Shown piece after piece: positions 11,816-25,746 of a DNA stretch of 64,000 nucleotides (positions are counted from its first letter, which is position 1; each line of letters begins with the position of its first letter). The position numbers and the translations under genes were made by a program. The notes beneath the pieces were generated by a model that worked only from the letters and a program-made list of their open reading frames with translations, was not told the origin of the DNA and ran no database searches. The DNA is from Megalopta genalis. Lineage: Eukaryota > Arthropoda > Insecta > Hymenoptera > Halictidae. The DNA lies in NCBI RefSeq assembly GCF_051020955.1, contig NW_027476309.1, positions 62,001-126,000 on the forward strand. The letters are read 5' to 3'.

Positions 11816-14800
11816 ATACTAGCGAATATAAGTGATATAGTTTCAACTGCAGGCGAAAAAAACCAAGTTAGCTTCAAATCCAAGCGAAACAAATGATTCA
11901 GCTTCAAATCAACGCGAAGTAGAAGGCTTAGCTTCAAATCCATGCGAAACAAATGGATTAGATTCGAATACTTGTGATATACATGATTTAGCTTCAACTG
12001 CATGCGAAACAAACGAGTTAGCATCAAATCCAAGCGATACACTTTATTTAGCTTCAAATAAATGCGAAGTAGTAGGCTTAGCTTCAAATCAATGCAAAAC
12101 AAATGGTTTAGCTTGAAATACTTGCGGTTTAAATGAAATAGCTTCAAATGCTGCCGAAACAAACGAGTTAGCTTCAAATCCAAGGGAAACACATGATTTA
12201 ACTTCAAATCGATGCGAAGTAGAAGGATTAGCTTGAAATCCATGCGACACAAATGATTTGGCTTCGAATACTTGTGATATACATGATTTAGCTTCAACTG
12301 CATGCGAAACAAACGCGATGGCTTCAAATACATGCGAAACACATGATTCAGCTTCAAATCAATGCGAAGTAGTAGGCTTAGCTTCAAATCAATGCGAAAC
12401 ATACGGTTTAGCTTCAAATACTTGTGATATACATGATGTAGATTCAACTGCATGCGAATCAAACGAGTTAGCTTCAAATCCAAGGGAAACACATGATTTC
12501 ACTTCGAATCAATGCGAAGTAGTAGGCTTAGCTTCAAATCAATGCGAAACAAATGGTTTAGCTTCAAATACTTGCGGTTTAAATGAAATAGCTTCAAATG
12601 CAGGCGAAACAAACGAGTTAGATTCAAATGCATGCGAAGTACATGATTCAGCTTCAAATCAATGCGAAGTAGTAGGCTTAGCTTCAAATCAATGCGAAAC
12701 ATATGGCTTGGCTTCAAATACTTCTGTTATACATGATTTAGATTCAACTGCATGTGAATCAAACGAGTTAGCTTCAAATCCAAGCGGAACACATGATTTA
12801 ACTTCAAATCAATGCGAAGTAGTAGGATTAGCTTGAAATCCATGCGACACAAATGATTTACCTTCGAATAGTTGTGATATACATGATTTAGCTTCAACTG
12901 CATGCGAAACAAACGCGTTGGCTTCAAATCCATCGATACACTTGATTTAGCTTCAAATCAATGAGAAGTAGAAGGTTTATATTCAAATCCATGCGAAACA
13001 AATGGATTAGCTTCAAATACTTGTGGTTTAAATGAAATAGATTTAAACGCAGCCGAAACAAACGAGTTAGCAGCAAATCCATGCGAAACACTTGATTCAG
13101 CTTCAATTCAATGCGAAGTAGTAGGCTTAGCTTCAAATCAATGAGAAACGAATGATTTAGTTTCACATACTTGCGAATATAAGTGATATAGTTTCAACTG
13201 CAGGCAAAGAAAACCAAGTTAGCTTCAAATCCAAGTGAAACAAATGATTCAGCTTCAAATCAACGCGAAGTAGAAGGCTTAGCTTCAAATCCATGCGAAA
13301 CAAATGGATTAGATTCGAATACTTGTGATATACATGATTTAGGTTCAACTGCATGCGAAACAAACGCGTTGGCTTCAAATCCAAGCGATACACTTGATTT
13401 AGCTTCAAATCAATGAGAAGTAGAAGGCTTATATTCAAATCCATGCGAAACAAATGGTTTAGCTTGAAATACTTGCGGTTTAATTGAAATAGCTTCAAAT
13501 GCGGCCGAAACAAACGAGTTAGCTTCAAATCCAAGGGAAACACATGATTTAACTTCAAATCGATGCGAAGTAGAAGGATTAGCTTGAAATCCATGCCACA
13601 CAAATGATTTAGCTTCGAATACTTGTTATATACATGATTTAGCTTCAACTGCATGCGAAACAATCGCGTTGGCTTCAAATCCAAGTATACACTTGATTTA
13701 GCTTCAAATCAATGAGAAGTAGAAGGCTTATATTCAAATCCATGCGAAACAAATGGATTAGCTTCAAATACTTGTGATATACATGATTTAGCTTCAACTG
13801 CATGCCAAAAAAACTAGTTACCTTCAAATCCATGCGAAACACATGATTTAGCATCACATCAATGCGAAGCAGAAGCCTTATCCTCAAATCCATGCGATAC
13901 AAATTGTTTAGCTTCAAATACTTGTGATATACATGACTTATCTTCTACTGCATGTGAAACAAACGAGATAGCTTCAAATCCATGCGAAACACATGATTTA
14001 GCTTCAAATCAATGCGAAGCAGAAGACTTAGCTTCAAATCCATGCGAAACGAATGATTTAGTTTCACATACTTGCGAATATAAGTGATATAGTTTCAACT
14101 GCAGGCGAAAAAAACAAGTTAGCTTCAAATCCAAGCGAAACAAATGATTCAGCTTCAAATCAACGTGAAGTAGAAGGCTTAGCTTCAAATCCATGCGAAA
14201 CAAATGGATTAGATTCGAATACTTGTGATATACATGATTTAGCTTCAACTGCATGCCAAAAAAACTAGTTACCTTCAAATCCATGCGAAACACATGATTT
14301 AGCTTCACATCAATGCGAAGCAGAAGCCTTATCCTCAAATCCATGCGAAACAAATTGTTTAGCTTCAAATACTTGTGATATACATAACTTATCTTCTACT
14401 GCATGTGAAACAAACGAGATAGCTTCAAATCCATGCGAAACACATGATTTAGCTTCAAATCAATGCGAAGCAGAAGACTTAGCTTCAAATCCATGCGAAA
14501 CGAATGATTTAGTTTCACATACTTGCGAATATAAGTGATATAGTTTCAACTGCAGGCGAAAAAAACAAGTTAGCTTCAAATCCAAGCGAAACAAATGATT
14601 CAGCTACAAATCAACGTGAAGTAGAAGGCTTAGCTTCAAATCCATGCGAAACAAATGGATTAGATTCGAATACTTGTGATATACATGATTTAGCTTCAAC
14701 TGCATGCCAAACAAACGAGTTACCTTCAAATCCATGCGAAACACATGATTTAGCTTCACATCAATGCGAAGCAGAAGCATTATCCTCAAATCCATGTGAA

Positions 14801-17800
14801 ACAAATTGTTTAGCTTCAAATACTTGTGATAAACATGATCTAGTTTCAACTGCATGCGAAACAAACGAGATAGCTTCAAATCCAAGGGAAACACATGATT
14901 TAACTTCAAATCGATGCGAAGTAGAAGGATTAGCTTGAAATCCATGCGACACAAATGATTTGGCTTCGAATACTTGTGATATACATGATTTAGCTTCAAC
15001 TGCATGCGAAACAAACGCGTTGGCTTCAAATCCAAGCGATACACTTGATTTAACTTCAAATCGATGCGAAGTAGAAGGATTAGCTTGAAATCCATGCGAC
15101 ACAAATGAGTTGGCTTCGAATACTTGTGATATACATGATTTAGCTTCAACTGCATGCGAAACAAACGCGATGGCTTCAAATACATGCGAAACACATGATT
15201 CAGCTTCAAATCAATGCGAAGTAGTAGGCTTAGCTTCAAATCAATGCGAAACATACGGTTTAGCTTCAAATACTTGTGATATACATGATGTAGATTCAAC
15301 TGCATGCGAATCAAACGAGTTAGCTTCAAACCCAAGCGGAACACATGATTTAGCTTCAAATAAATCCGAAGTAGTAGGCTTAGCTTCAAATCAATGCAAA
15401 ACAAATGGTTTAGCTTGAAATACTTGCGGTTTAATTGAAATAGCTTCAAATGCGGCCGAAACAAACGAGTTAGCTTCAAATCCAAGGGAAACACATGATT
15501 TAACTTCAAATCGATGCGAAGTAGAAGGATTAGCTTGAAATCCATGCCACACAAATGATTTGGCTTCGAATACTTGTGGTATACATGATTTAGCTTCAAC
15601 TGCATGCGAAACAAACGCGTTGGCTTCAAATCCAAGCGATACACTTGATTTAGCTTCAAATCAATGAGAAGTAGAAGGCTTATATTCAAATCCATGCGAA
15701 ACAAATGGTTTAGCTTCAAATACTTGCGGTTTAAATGAAATAGATTTAAACGCATGCGAATCAAACGAGTTAGCTTCAAATCCAAGGGAAACACATGATT
15801 TCACTTCAAATCAATGCGAAGTAGTAGGCTTAGCTTCAAATCAATGCGAAACAAATGGTTTAGCTTCAAACACTTGCGGTTTAAATGAAATAGCTTCAAT
15901 TGCAGGCGAAACAAACGAGTTAGATTCAAATGCATGCGAAGTACATGATTCAGCTTCAAATCAATGCGAAGTAGTAGGCTTAGCTTCAAATCAATACGAA
16001 ACATATGGCTTGGCTACAAATACTTCTGTTACACATGATTTAGATTCAACTGCATGTGAATCAAACGAGTTAGCTTTAAATCCAAGCGGAACACATGATT
16101 TAACTTCAAATCAATGCGAAGTAGTAGGCTTAGCTTCAAATCCATGCGAATCAAATGGTTTAGATTCAAATACTTGTGATATACATGATTTAGCTTCAAC
16201 TGCATGCCAAACAAACGAGTTAGCTTCAAATCCATGCGAAACACATGATTTAGCTTCACATCAATGCGAAGCAGGAGCCATATCCACAAATCCATGCGAA
16301 ACAAATGGTTTAGCTTCAAATACTTGTGATATACATGATTTATCTTCTACTGCATGCGAAACAAACGAGATAGCTTCAAATCCATGCGAAACACATGATT
16401 TAGTTTCAAATCAATGCGAAGCAGAAGACTTAGCTTCAAATCCATGCGAAACGAAAGATTTAGTTTCACATACTTGCGAATATAAGTGATATAGTTTCAA
16501 CTGCAGGCGAAAAAAAACAAGTTAGCTTCAAATCCAAGCGAAACAAATGATTCAGCTTCAAATCAACGCGACGTAGAAGGCTTAGCTTCAAATCCATGCG
16601 AAACAAATGGATTAGATTCAAATACTTGTGATATACATGATTTAGCTTCAACTGCATGCCAAACAAACTAGTTACCTTCAAATACATGCGAAACACATGA
16701 TTTAGCTTCACATCAATGCGAAGCAGAAGCCTTATCCTCAAATCCATGCGAAACAAATTGTTTAGCTTCAAATACTTGTGATATACATGATTTACATTCA
16801 ACTGCATGCGAAAGAAACGCGTTGGCTTCAAATCCAAGCGATACACTAGATTTAGCCTCAAATCAATGAGAAGTAGAAGGCTTATATTCACATCCATGCG
16901 AAACAAATGGATTAGCTTCAAATACTTGTGGTTTAAATGAAATAGATTTAAACGCAGCCGAAACAAACGAGTTAGCAGCAAATCCATGCGAAACACATGA
17001 TTCAGCTTCAATTCAATGCGAAGTAGTAGGCTTAGCTTCAAATCAATGAGAAACGAATGATTTAGTTTCACATACTTGCGAATATAAGTGATATAGCTTC
17101 AACTGTAGGCAAAGAAAACCAAGTTAGCTTCAAATCCAAGCGAAACAAATGATTCAGCTTCAAATCAACGCGAAGTAGAAGGCTTAGCTTCAAATCCATG
17201 CGAAACAAATGGATTAGATTCGAATACTTGTGATATACATGATTTAGGTTCAACTGCATGCGAAACAAACGCGTTGGCTTCAAATCCAAGCGATACACTT
17301 GATTTAGCTTCAAATCAATGAGAAGTAGAAGGCTTATATTCAAATCCATGCGAAACAAATGGTTTAGCTTGAAATACTTGCGGTTTAATTGAAATAGCTT
17401 CAAATGCGGCCGAAACAAACGAGTTAGCTTCAAATCCAAGGGAAACACATGATTTAACTTCAAATCGATGCGAAGTAGAAGGATTAGCTTGAAATCCATG
17501 CCACACAAATGATTTAGCTTCGAATACTTGTTATATACATGATTTAGCTTCAACTGCATGCGAAACAATCGCGTTGGCTTCAAATCCAAACGATACACTT
17601 GATTTAGCTTCAAATCAATGAGAAGTAGAAGGCTTAGCTTCAAATCCGTGCGAAACGAATGATTTAGTTTCACATACTTGCGAATATAAGTGATATAGTT
17701 TCAACTGCAGGCGAAAAAAAAACAAGTTAGCTTCAAATCAATGCGAAACATACGGTTTAGCTTCAAATACTTGTGATATACATGATGTAGATTCAACTGC

Positions 17801-20800
17801 ATGCGAATCAAACGAGTTAGCTTCAAATCTACGGGAAACACATGATTTCAATTCAAATCAATGCGAAGCAGAAGACTTAGCTTCAAATCCGTGCGAAACG
17901 AATGATTTAGTTTCACATACTTGCGAATATAAGTGATATAGTTCCAACTGCAGGCGAAAAAAACAAGTTAGCTTCAAATCCAAGCGAAACAAATGATTCA
18001 GCTTCAAGTCAACGTGAAGTAGAAGACTTAGCTTCAAATCCATGCGAAACAAATGGATTAGATTCGAATACTTGTGATATACATGATTTAGCTTCAACTG
18101 CATGCCAAACAAACGAGTTACCTTCAAATCCATGCGAAACACATGATTTAGCTTCACATCAATGCGAAGCAGAAGCATTATCCTCAAATCCATGTGAAAC
18201 AAATTGTTTAGCTTCAAATACTTGTGATATACATGATTTAGCTTCAACTGCATGCGAAACAAACGAGTTAGCATCAAATCCAAGCGAAACACTTTATTTA
18301 GCTTCAAATCAATGCGAAGTAGTAGGCTTAGCTTCTAATCAATGCGAAACAAATGGTTTAGCTTCAAATACTTGTGATAAACATGATCTAGTTTCAACTG
18401 CATGCGAAACAAACGAGATAGCTTCAAATCAAAGGGAAACACATGATTTAACTTCAAATCAATGCGAAGTAGTAGGCTTAGCTTCAAATCAATGCGAATC
18501 AAATGTTATAGCTTCAAATACTTGTGATATACATGATTTAGCTTCAACTGCATGCGAAACAAACGAGTTAGTTTCAAATCAAAGGGAAACACATGATTTA
18601 ACTTCAAATCTATGCGAAGTAGTAGGCTTAGCTTCAAATCAATGCGAAACAAATGGTTTAGCTTCAAATACTTGTGACATACATGATTTTGATTCAACTG
18701 CATGCGAAAGAAACGCGGTGGCTTCAAATCCAAGCGATACACTAGATTTAGCTTCAAATCAATGAGAAGTAGAAGGCTTATATTCAAATCCATGCGAAAC
18801 AAATGGTTTAGCTTGAAATACTTGCGGTTTAATTGAAATAGCTTCAAATGCGGCCGAAACAAACGAGTTAGCTTCAAATCCAAGGGAAACACATGATTTA
18901 ACTTCAAATCGATGCGAAGTAGAAGGATTAGCTTGAAATCCATGCCACACAAATGATTTAGCTTCGAATACTTGTTATATACATGATTTAGCTTCAACTG
19001 CATGCGAAACAATCGCGTTGGCTTCAAATCCAAGTATACACTTGATTTAGCTTCAAATCAATGAGAAGTAGAAGGCTTATATTCAAATCCATGCGAAACA
19101 AATGGATTAGCTTCAAATACTTGTGATATACATGATTTAGCTTCAACTGCATGCCAAAAAAACTAGTTACCTTCAAATCCATGCGAAACACATGATTTAG
19201 CTTCACATCAATGCGAAGCAGAAGCCTTATCCTCAAATCCATGCGAAACAAATTGGTTAGCTTCAAATACTTGTGATATACATGACTTATCTTCTACTGC
19301 ATGTGAAACAAACGAGATAGCTTCAAATCCATGCGAAACACATGATTTAGCTTCAAATCAATGCGAAGCAGAAGACTTAGCTTCAAATCCATGCGAAACG
19401 AATGATTTAGTTTCACATACTTGCGAATATAAGTGATATAGTTTCAACTGCAGGCCAAAAACACAAGTTAGCTTCAAATCCAAGCGAAACAAACGATTCA
19501 GCTTCAAATCAACGTGAAGTAGAAGGCTTAGCTTCAAATCCATGCGAAACAAATGGATTAGATTCGAATACTTGTGATATACATGATTTAGCTTCAACTG
19601 CATGCCAAAAAAACTAGTTACCTTCAAATCCATGCGAAACACATGATTTAGCTTCACATCAATGCGAAGCAGAAGCCTTATCCGCAAATCCATGCGAAAC
19701 AAATTGTTTAGCTTCAAATACTTGTGATATACATGACTTATCTTCTACTGCATGTGAAACAAACGAGATAGCTTCAAATCCATGCGAAACACATGATTTA
19801 GCTTCAAATCAATGCGAAGCAGAAGACTTAGCTTCAAATCCATGCGAAACGAATGATTTAGTTTCACATACTTGCGAATATAAGTGATATAGTTTCAACT
19901 GCAGGCGAAAAAAACAAGTTAGCTTCAAATCCAAGCGAAACAAATGATTCAGCTTCAAATCAACGTGAAGTAGAAGGCTTAGCTTCAAATCCATGCGAAA
20001 CAAATGGATTAGATTCGAATACTTGTGATATACATGATTTAGCTTCAACTGCATGCCAAACAAACGAGTTACCTTCAAATCCATGCGAAACACATGATTT
20101 AGCTTCACATCAATGCGAAGCAGAAGCATTATCCTCAAATCCATGTGAAACAAATTGTTTAGCTTCAAATACTTGTGATAAACATGATCTAGTTTCAACT
20201 GCATGCGAAACAAACGAGATAGCTTCAAATCCAAGGGAAACACATGATTTAACTTCAAATCGATGCGAAGTAGAAGGATTAGCTTGAAATCCATGCGACA
20301 CAAATGATTTGGCTTCGAATACTTGTGATATACATGATTTAGCTTCAACTGCATGCGAAACAAACGCGGTGGCTTCAAATCCAAGCGATACACTTGATTT
20401 AACTTCAAATCGATGCGAAGTAGAAGGATTAGCTTGAAATCCATGCGACACAAATGAGTTGGCTTCGAATACTTGTGATATACATGATTTAGCTTCAACT
20501 GCATGCGAAACAAACGCGATGGCTTCAAATACATGCGAAACACATGATTCAGCTTCAAATCAATGCGAAGTAGTAGGCTTAGCTTCAAATCAATGCGAAA
20601 CATACGGTTTAGCTTCAAATACTTGTGATATACATGATGTAGATTCAACTGCATGCGAATCAAACGAGTTAGCTTCAAATCCAAGGGAAACACATGATTT
20701 CACTTCGAATCAATGCGAAGTACTAGGCTTAGCTTCAAATCAATGCGAAACAAATGGTTTAGCTTCAAATACTTACGGTTTAAATGAAATAGCTTCAAAT

Positions 20801-23200
20801 GCAGGCGAAACAAACGAGTTAGATTCAAATGCATGCGAAGTACATGATTCAGCTTCAAATCAATGCGAAGTAGTAGGCTTAGCTTCAAATCAATGCGAAA
20901 CATATGGCTTGGCTTCAAATACTTCTGTTATACATGATTTAGATTCAACTGCATGTGAATCAAACGAGTTAGCTTCAAATCCAAGCGGAACACATGATTT
21001 AACTTCAAATCAATGCGAAGTAGTAGGCTTACCTTCAAATCCATGCGAATCAAATGGTTTAGATTCAAATACTTGTGATATATATGATTTAGGTTCAACT
21101 GCATGCCAAACAAACTAGTTACCTTCAAATCCATGCGAAACACATGATTTACCTTCAAATCCAAGGGAAACACATGATTTAGCTTCACATCAATGCGAAT
21201 CAGAAGCCTTATCCTCAAATCCATGCGAAACAAATTGTTTAGCATCAAATACTTGTGATATACATGATTTAGCTTCAACTGCATGCGAAACAAACGCGTT
21301 GGCTTCAAATCCAAGCGATACACTTGATTTAGCTTCAAATCAATGAGAAGTAGAAGGCATATATTCAAATCCATGCGAAACAAATGGTTTAGCTTCAAAT
21401 ACTTCTGTTACACATGATGTAGATTCAACTGCATGTGAATGAAACGTGTTAGCTTCAAATCCACGGGAAACACATGATTTCACTTCAAATCAATGCGAAG
21501 TAGTAGGCTTAGCTTCAAATCAATGCGAAACAAATGGTTTAGCTTCAAATACTTGCGGTTTAAATGAAATAGCTTCAAATGCAGGCGAAACAAACGAGTT
21601 AGATTCAAATGCATGCGAAGTACATGATTCAGCTTCAAATCAATGCGAAGTAGTAGGCTTAGCTACAAATCAATGCGAAACATATGGTTTGGCTTCAAAT
21701 ACTTCTGTTATACATGATTTAGATTCAACTGCATGCGAATCAAACGAGTTAGCTTTAAATCCAAGCGGAACACATGATTTAACTTCAAATCAATCCGAAG
21801 TAGTAGGCTTAGCTTCAAATCCATGCGAAACAAATTGTTTAGCTTCAAATACTTGTGATATACATGATTTACATTCAACTGCATGCGAAAGAAACGCGTT
21901 GGCTTCAAATCCAAGCGATACACTAGATTTAGCTTCAAATCAATGAGAAGTAGAAGGCTTATATTCACATCCATGCGAAACAAATGGATTAGCTTCAAAT
22001 ACTTGCGGTTTAAATGAAATAGATTTAAACGCAGCCGAAACAAACGATTTAGCAGCAAATCCATGCGAAACACATGATTCAGCTTCAAATCAATGCGAAG
22101 TAGTAGGCTTAGCTTCAAATCAATGAGAAACGAATGATTTAGTTTCACATACTTGCGAATATAAGTGATATAGTTTCAACTGCAGGCGAAAAAACCAAGT
22201 TAGCTTCAAATCCAAGCGAAACAAATGATTCAGCTTCAAATCAACGCGAAGTAGAAGGCTTAGCTTCAAATCCATGCGAATCAAATGGTTTAGATTCAAA
22301 TACTTGTGATATACATGATTTAGCTTCAACTGCATGCGAAAGAAACGCGTTGGCTTCAAATCCAAGCGATACACTAGATTTAGCTTCAAATCAATGAGAA
22401 ATAGAAGGCTTATATTCAAATCCATGCGAAACGAATGATTTAGTTTCACATACTTGCGAAAATAAGTGATATAGTTTCAAATGCAGGCGAAAAAAAAGAG
22501 TTAGATTCAAATGCATGCGAAGTACATGATGCAGCTTCAAATCAATGCGAAGTAGTAGGCTTAGCTTCAAATCAATGCGAAACATATGTTTTGGCTTCAA
22601 ATACTTCTCTTATACATGATTTAGATTCAACTGCATGCGAATCAAACGAGTTAGCTTCAAACCCAAGCGGAACACATGATTTAGCTTCAAATAAATCCGA
22701 AGTAGTAGGCTTAGCTTCAAATCAATGCGAAACATATGTTTTGGCTTCAAATACTTCTCTTATACATGATTTAGATTCAACTGCATGCGAATCAAACGAG
22801 TTAGCTTTAAATCCAAGCGGAACACATGATTTAACTTCAAATCAATGCGAAGTAGTAGGCTTAGCTTCAAATCCATGCGAATCAAATGGTTTAGATTCAA
22901 ATACTTGTGATATACATGATTTAGCTTCAACTGCATGCCAAACAAACGAGTTAGCTTCAAATCCATGCGAAACACATGATTTAGCTTCACATCAATGCGA
23001 AGCAGGAGCCATATCCACAAATCCATGCGAAACAAATGGTTTAGCTTCAAATACTTGTGATATACATGATTTATCTTCTACTGCATGCGAAACAAACGAG
23101 ATAGCTTCAAATCCATGCGAAACACATGATTTAGTTTCAAATCAATGCGAAGCAGAAGACTTAGCTTCAAATCCATGCGAAACGAAAGATTTAGTTTCAC
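11315..23200. repeat. Large duplicated block (about 12 kb), copy 1
   Basis: This block matches 25,733 to about 37,200 in the same orientation. The offset is 14,418 bp from the start to about 18.6 kb, 14,118 bp from 19.0 to about 20.3 kb, and 13,968 bp from 20.45 kb onward; the steps are 300 and 150 bp, so copy 2 lacks two pentamers and then one pentamer. Private variants are shared, for example CATAACTTATC near 14,390 and 28,804, which excludes chance similarity. Differences are sparse, for example GCGATACAAATTG near 13,897 versus GCGAAACAAATTG in copy 2. No gene is visible. The longest open frame of the window (minus strand, 14,604-15,794, 396 codons) lies here and is a repeat by-product. 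Confidence 0.85.
14604..15794 (-). other. Longest open frame (396 codons), interpreted as a repeat by-product
   Basis: On the minus strand the monomer can be read as a leucine- and lysine-rich decapeptide such as LKLNHVFRMD, and in five-monomer cycles as a 50-residue repeat. This frame has few codons that can become stops by one substitution, so long open stretches arise passively. This is the longest; 29,022-30,212 is its copy in the duplicated 12-kb block. It ends where the array shifts register. There is no signal peptide, known domain or non-repetitive segment, and the same DNA is also open in a second minus frame (about 14,761-15,102) and on the plus strand (about 15,110-15,418). I do not recognise a protein family and consider translation unlikely. 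Confidence 0.15.
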
Positions 23201-23675
23201 ATACTTGCGAATATAAGTGATATAGTTTCAACTGCAGGCGAAAAAAAACAAGTTAGCTTCAAATCCAAGCGAAACAAATGATTCAGCTTCAAATCAACGC
23301 GACGTAGAAGGCTTAGCTTCAAATCCATGCGAAACAAATGGATTAGATTCAAATACTTGTGATATACATGATTTTGCTTCAACTGCATGCCAAACAAACT
23401 AGTTACCTTCAAATACATGCGAAACACATGATTTAGCTTCACATCAATGCGAAGCAGAAGCCTTATCCTCAAATCCATGCGAAACAAATTGTTTAGCTTC
23501 AAATACTTGTGATATACATGATTTACATTCAACTGCATGCGAAAGAAACGCGTTGGCTTCAAATCCAAGCGATACACTAGATTTAGCTTCAAATCAATGA
23601 GAAGTAGAAGGCTTATATTCACATCCATGCGAAACAAATGGATTAGCTTCAAATACTTGTGGTTTAAATGAAATA

Positions 23676-25746
23676 GATTTAAACGCAGGCGAAACAAACG
23701 AGTTAGCAGCAAATCCATGCGAAACACATGATTCAGCTTCAAATCAATGCGAAGTAGTAGGCTTAGCTTCAAATCAATGAGAAACGAATGATTTAGTTTC
23801 ACATACTAGCGAATATAAGTGATATAGTTTCAACTGCAGGCGAAAAAAACCAAGTTAGCTTCAAATCCAAGCGAAACAAATGATTCAGCTTCAAATCAAC
23901 GCGAAGTAGAAGGCTTAGCTTCAAATCCATGCGAAACAAATGGATTAGATTCGAATACTTGTGATATACATGATTTAGCTTCAACTGCATGCGAAACAAA
24001 CGAGTTAGCATCAAATCCAAGCGATACACTTTATTTAGCTTCAAATAAATGCGAAGTAGTAGGCTTAGCTTCAAATCAATGCAAAACAAATGGTTTAGCT
24101 TGAAATACTTGCGGTTTAAATGAAATAGCTTCAAATGCTGCCGAAACAAACGAGTTAGCTTCAAATCCAAGGGAAACACATGATTTAACTTCAAATCGAT
24201 GCGAAGTAGAAGGATTAGCTTGAAATCCATGCGACACAAATGATTTGGCTTCGAATACTTGTGATATACATGATTTAGCTTCAACTGCATGCGAAACAAA
24301 CGCGATGGCTTCAAATACATGCGAAACACATGATTCAGCTTCAAATCAATGCGAAGTAGTAGGCTTAGCTTCAAATCAATGCGAAACATACGGTTTAGCT
24401 TCAAATACTTGTGATATACATGATGTAGATTCAACTGCATGCGAATCAAACGAGTTAGCTTCAAATCCAAGGGAAACACATGATTTCACTTCGAATCAAT
24501 GCGAAGTAGTAGGCTTAGCTTCAAATCAATGCGAAACAAATGGTTTAGCTTCAAATACTTGCGGTTTAAATGAAATAGCTTCAAATGCAGGCGAAACAAA
24601 CGAGTTAGATTCAAATGCATGCGAAGTACATGATTCAGCTTCAAATCAATGCGAAGTAGTAGGCTTAGCTTCAAATCAATGCGAAACATATGGCTTGGCT
24701 TCAAATACTTCTGTTATACATGATTTAGATTCAACTGCATGTGAATCAAACGAGTTAGCTTCAAATCCAAGCGGAACACATGATTTAACTTCAAATCAAT
24801 GCGAAGTAGTAGGCTTACCTTCAAATCCATGCGAATCAAATGGTTTAGATTCAAATACTTGTGATATATATGATTTAGCTTCAACTGCATGCCAAACAAA
24901 CTAGTTACCTTCAAATCCATGCGAAACACATGATTTACCTTCAAATCCAAGGGAAACACATGATTTAGCTTCACATCAATGCGAATCAGAAGCCTTATCC
25001 TCAAATCCATGCGAAACAAATTGTTTAGCTTCAAATACTTGTGATATACATGATTTAGCTTCAACTGCATGCGAAACAAACGCGTTGGCTTCAAATCCAA
25101 GCGATACACTTGATTTAGCTTCAAATCAATGAGAAGTAGAAGGCATATATTCAAATCCATGCGAAACAAATGGTTTAGCTTCAAATACTTGCGGTTTAAA
25201 TGAAATAGATTTAAACGCAGGCGAAACAAACGAGTTAGCAGCAAATCCATGCGAAACACATGATTCAGCTTCAAATCAATGCGAAGTAGTAGGCTTAGCT
25301 TCAAATCAATGCGAAACATACGGTTTAGCTTCAAATACTTGTGATATACATGATTTAGCTTCAACTGCATGCCAAACAAACTAGTTACCTTCAAATCCAT
25401 GCGAAACACATGATTTAGCTTCACATCAATGCGAAGCAGAAGCCTTATCCTCAAATCCATGCGAAACAAATTGTTTAGCTTCAAATACTTGTGATATACA
25501 TGATTTAGCTTCAACTGCATGCGAAACAAACGAGTAGCATCAAATCCAAGCGATAAACTTTATTTAGCTTCAAATAAATGCGAAGTAGAAGGCTTAATTT
25601 CAAATCCATGCGAATCAAATGGTTTAGATTCAGATACTTGTGATATACATGATTTAGCTTAAACTCCATGCGATTCAAACGAGTTAGCTTCAAATCCATG
25701 CGAAACACATGATTTAGAGCCATCTTCATGACAAGTAGAAGGCTTA
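23676..25746. repeat. Copy 1 of a 2.07-kb block repeated at 39,240-41,310
   Basis: The offset is a constant 15,564 bp. The block includes a TTAACTTCGAAT-type class-e monomer, a GATATATATG-like variant (GTGATATATATGATTTA) near 24,865, a one-base deletion at CAAACGAGTAGCATC near 25,535, and the non-canonical GAGCCATCTTCATGAC patch at 25,716. The first part also matches 11.7-12.8 kb and 26.1-27.2 kb. Confidence 0.82.

Noticed and set aside
14604..15794. Minus-strand leucine-rich repeat protein
   Set aside because: The open length follows from the low number of stop-prone codons in this frame. It does not resemble the leucine-rich-repeat family consensus, and other frames over the same bases are open too.
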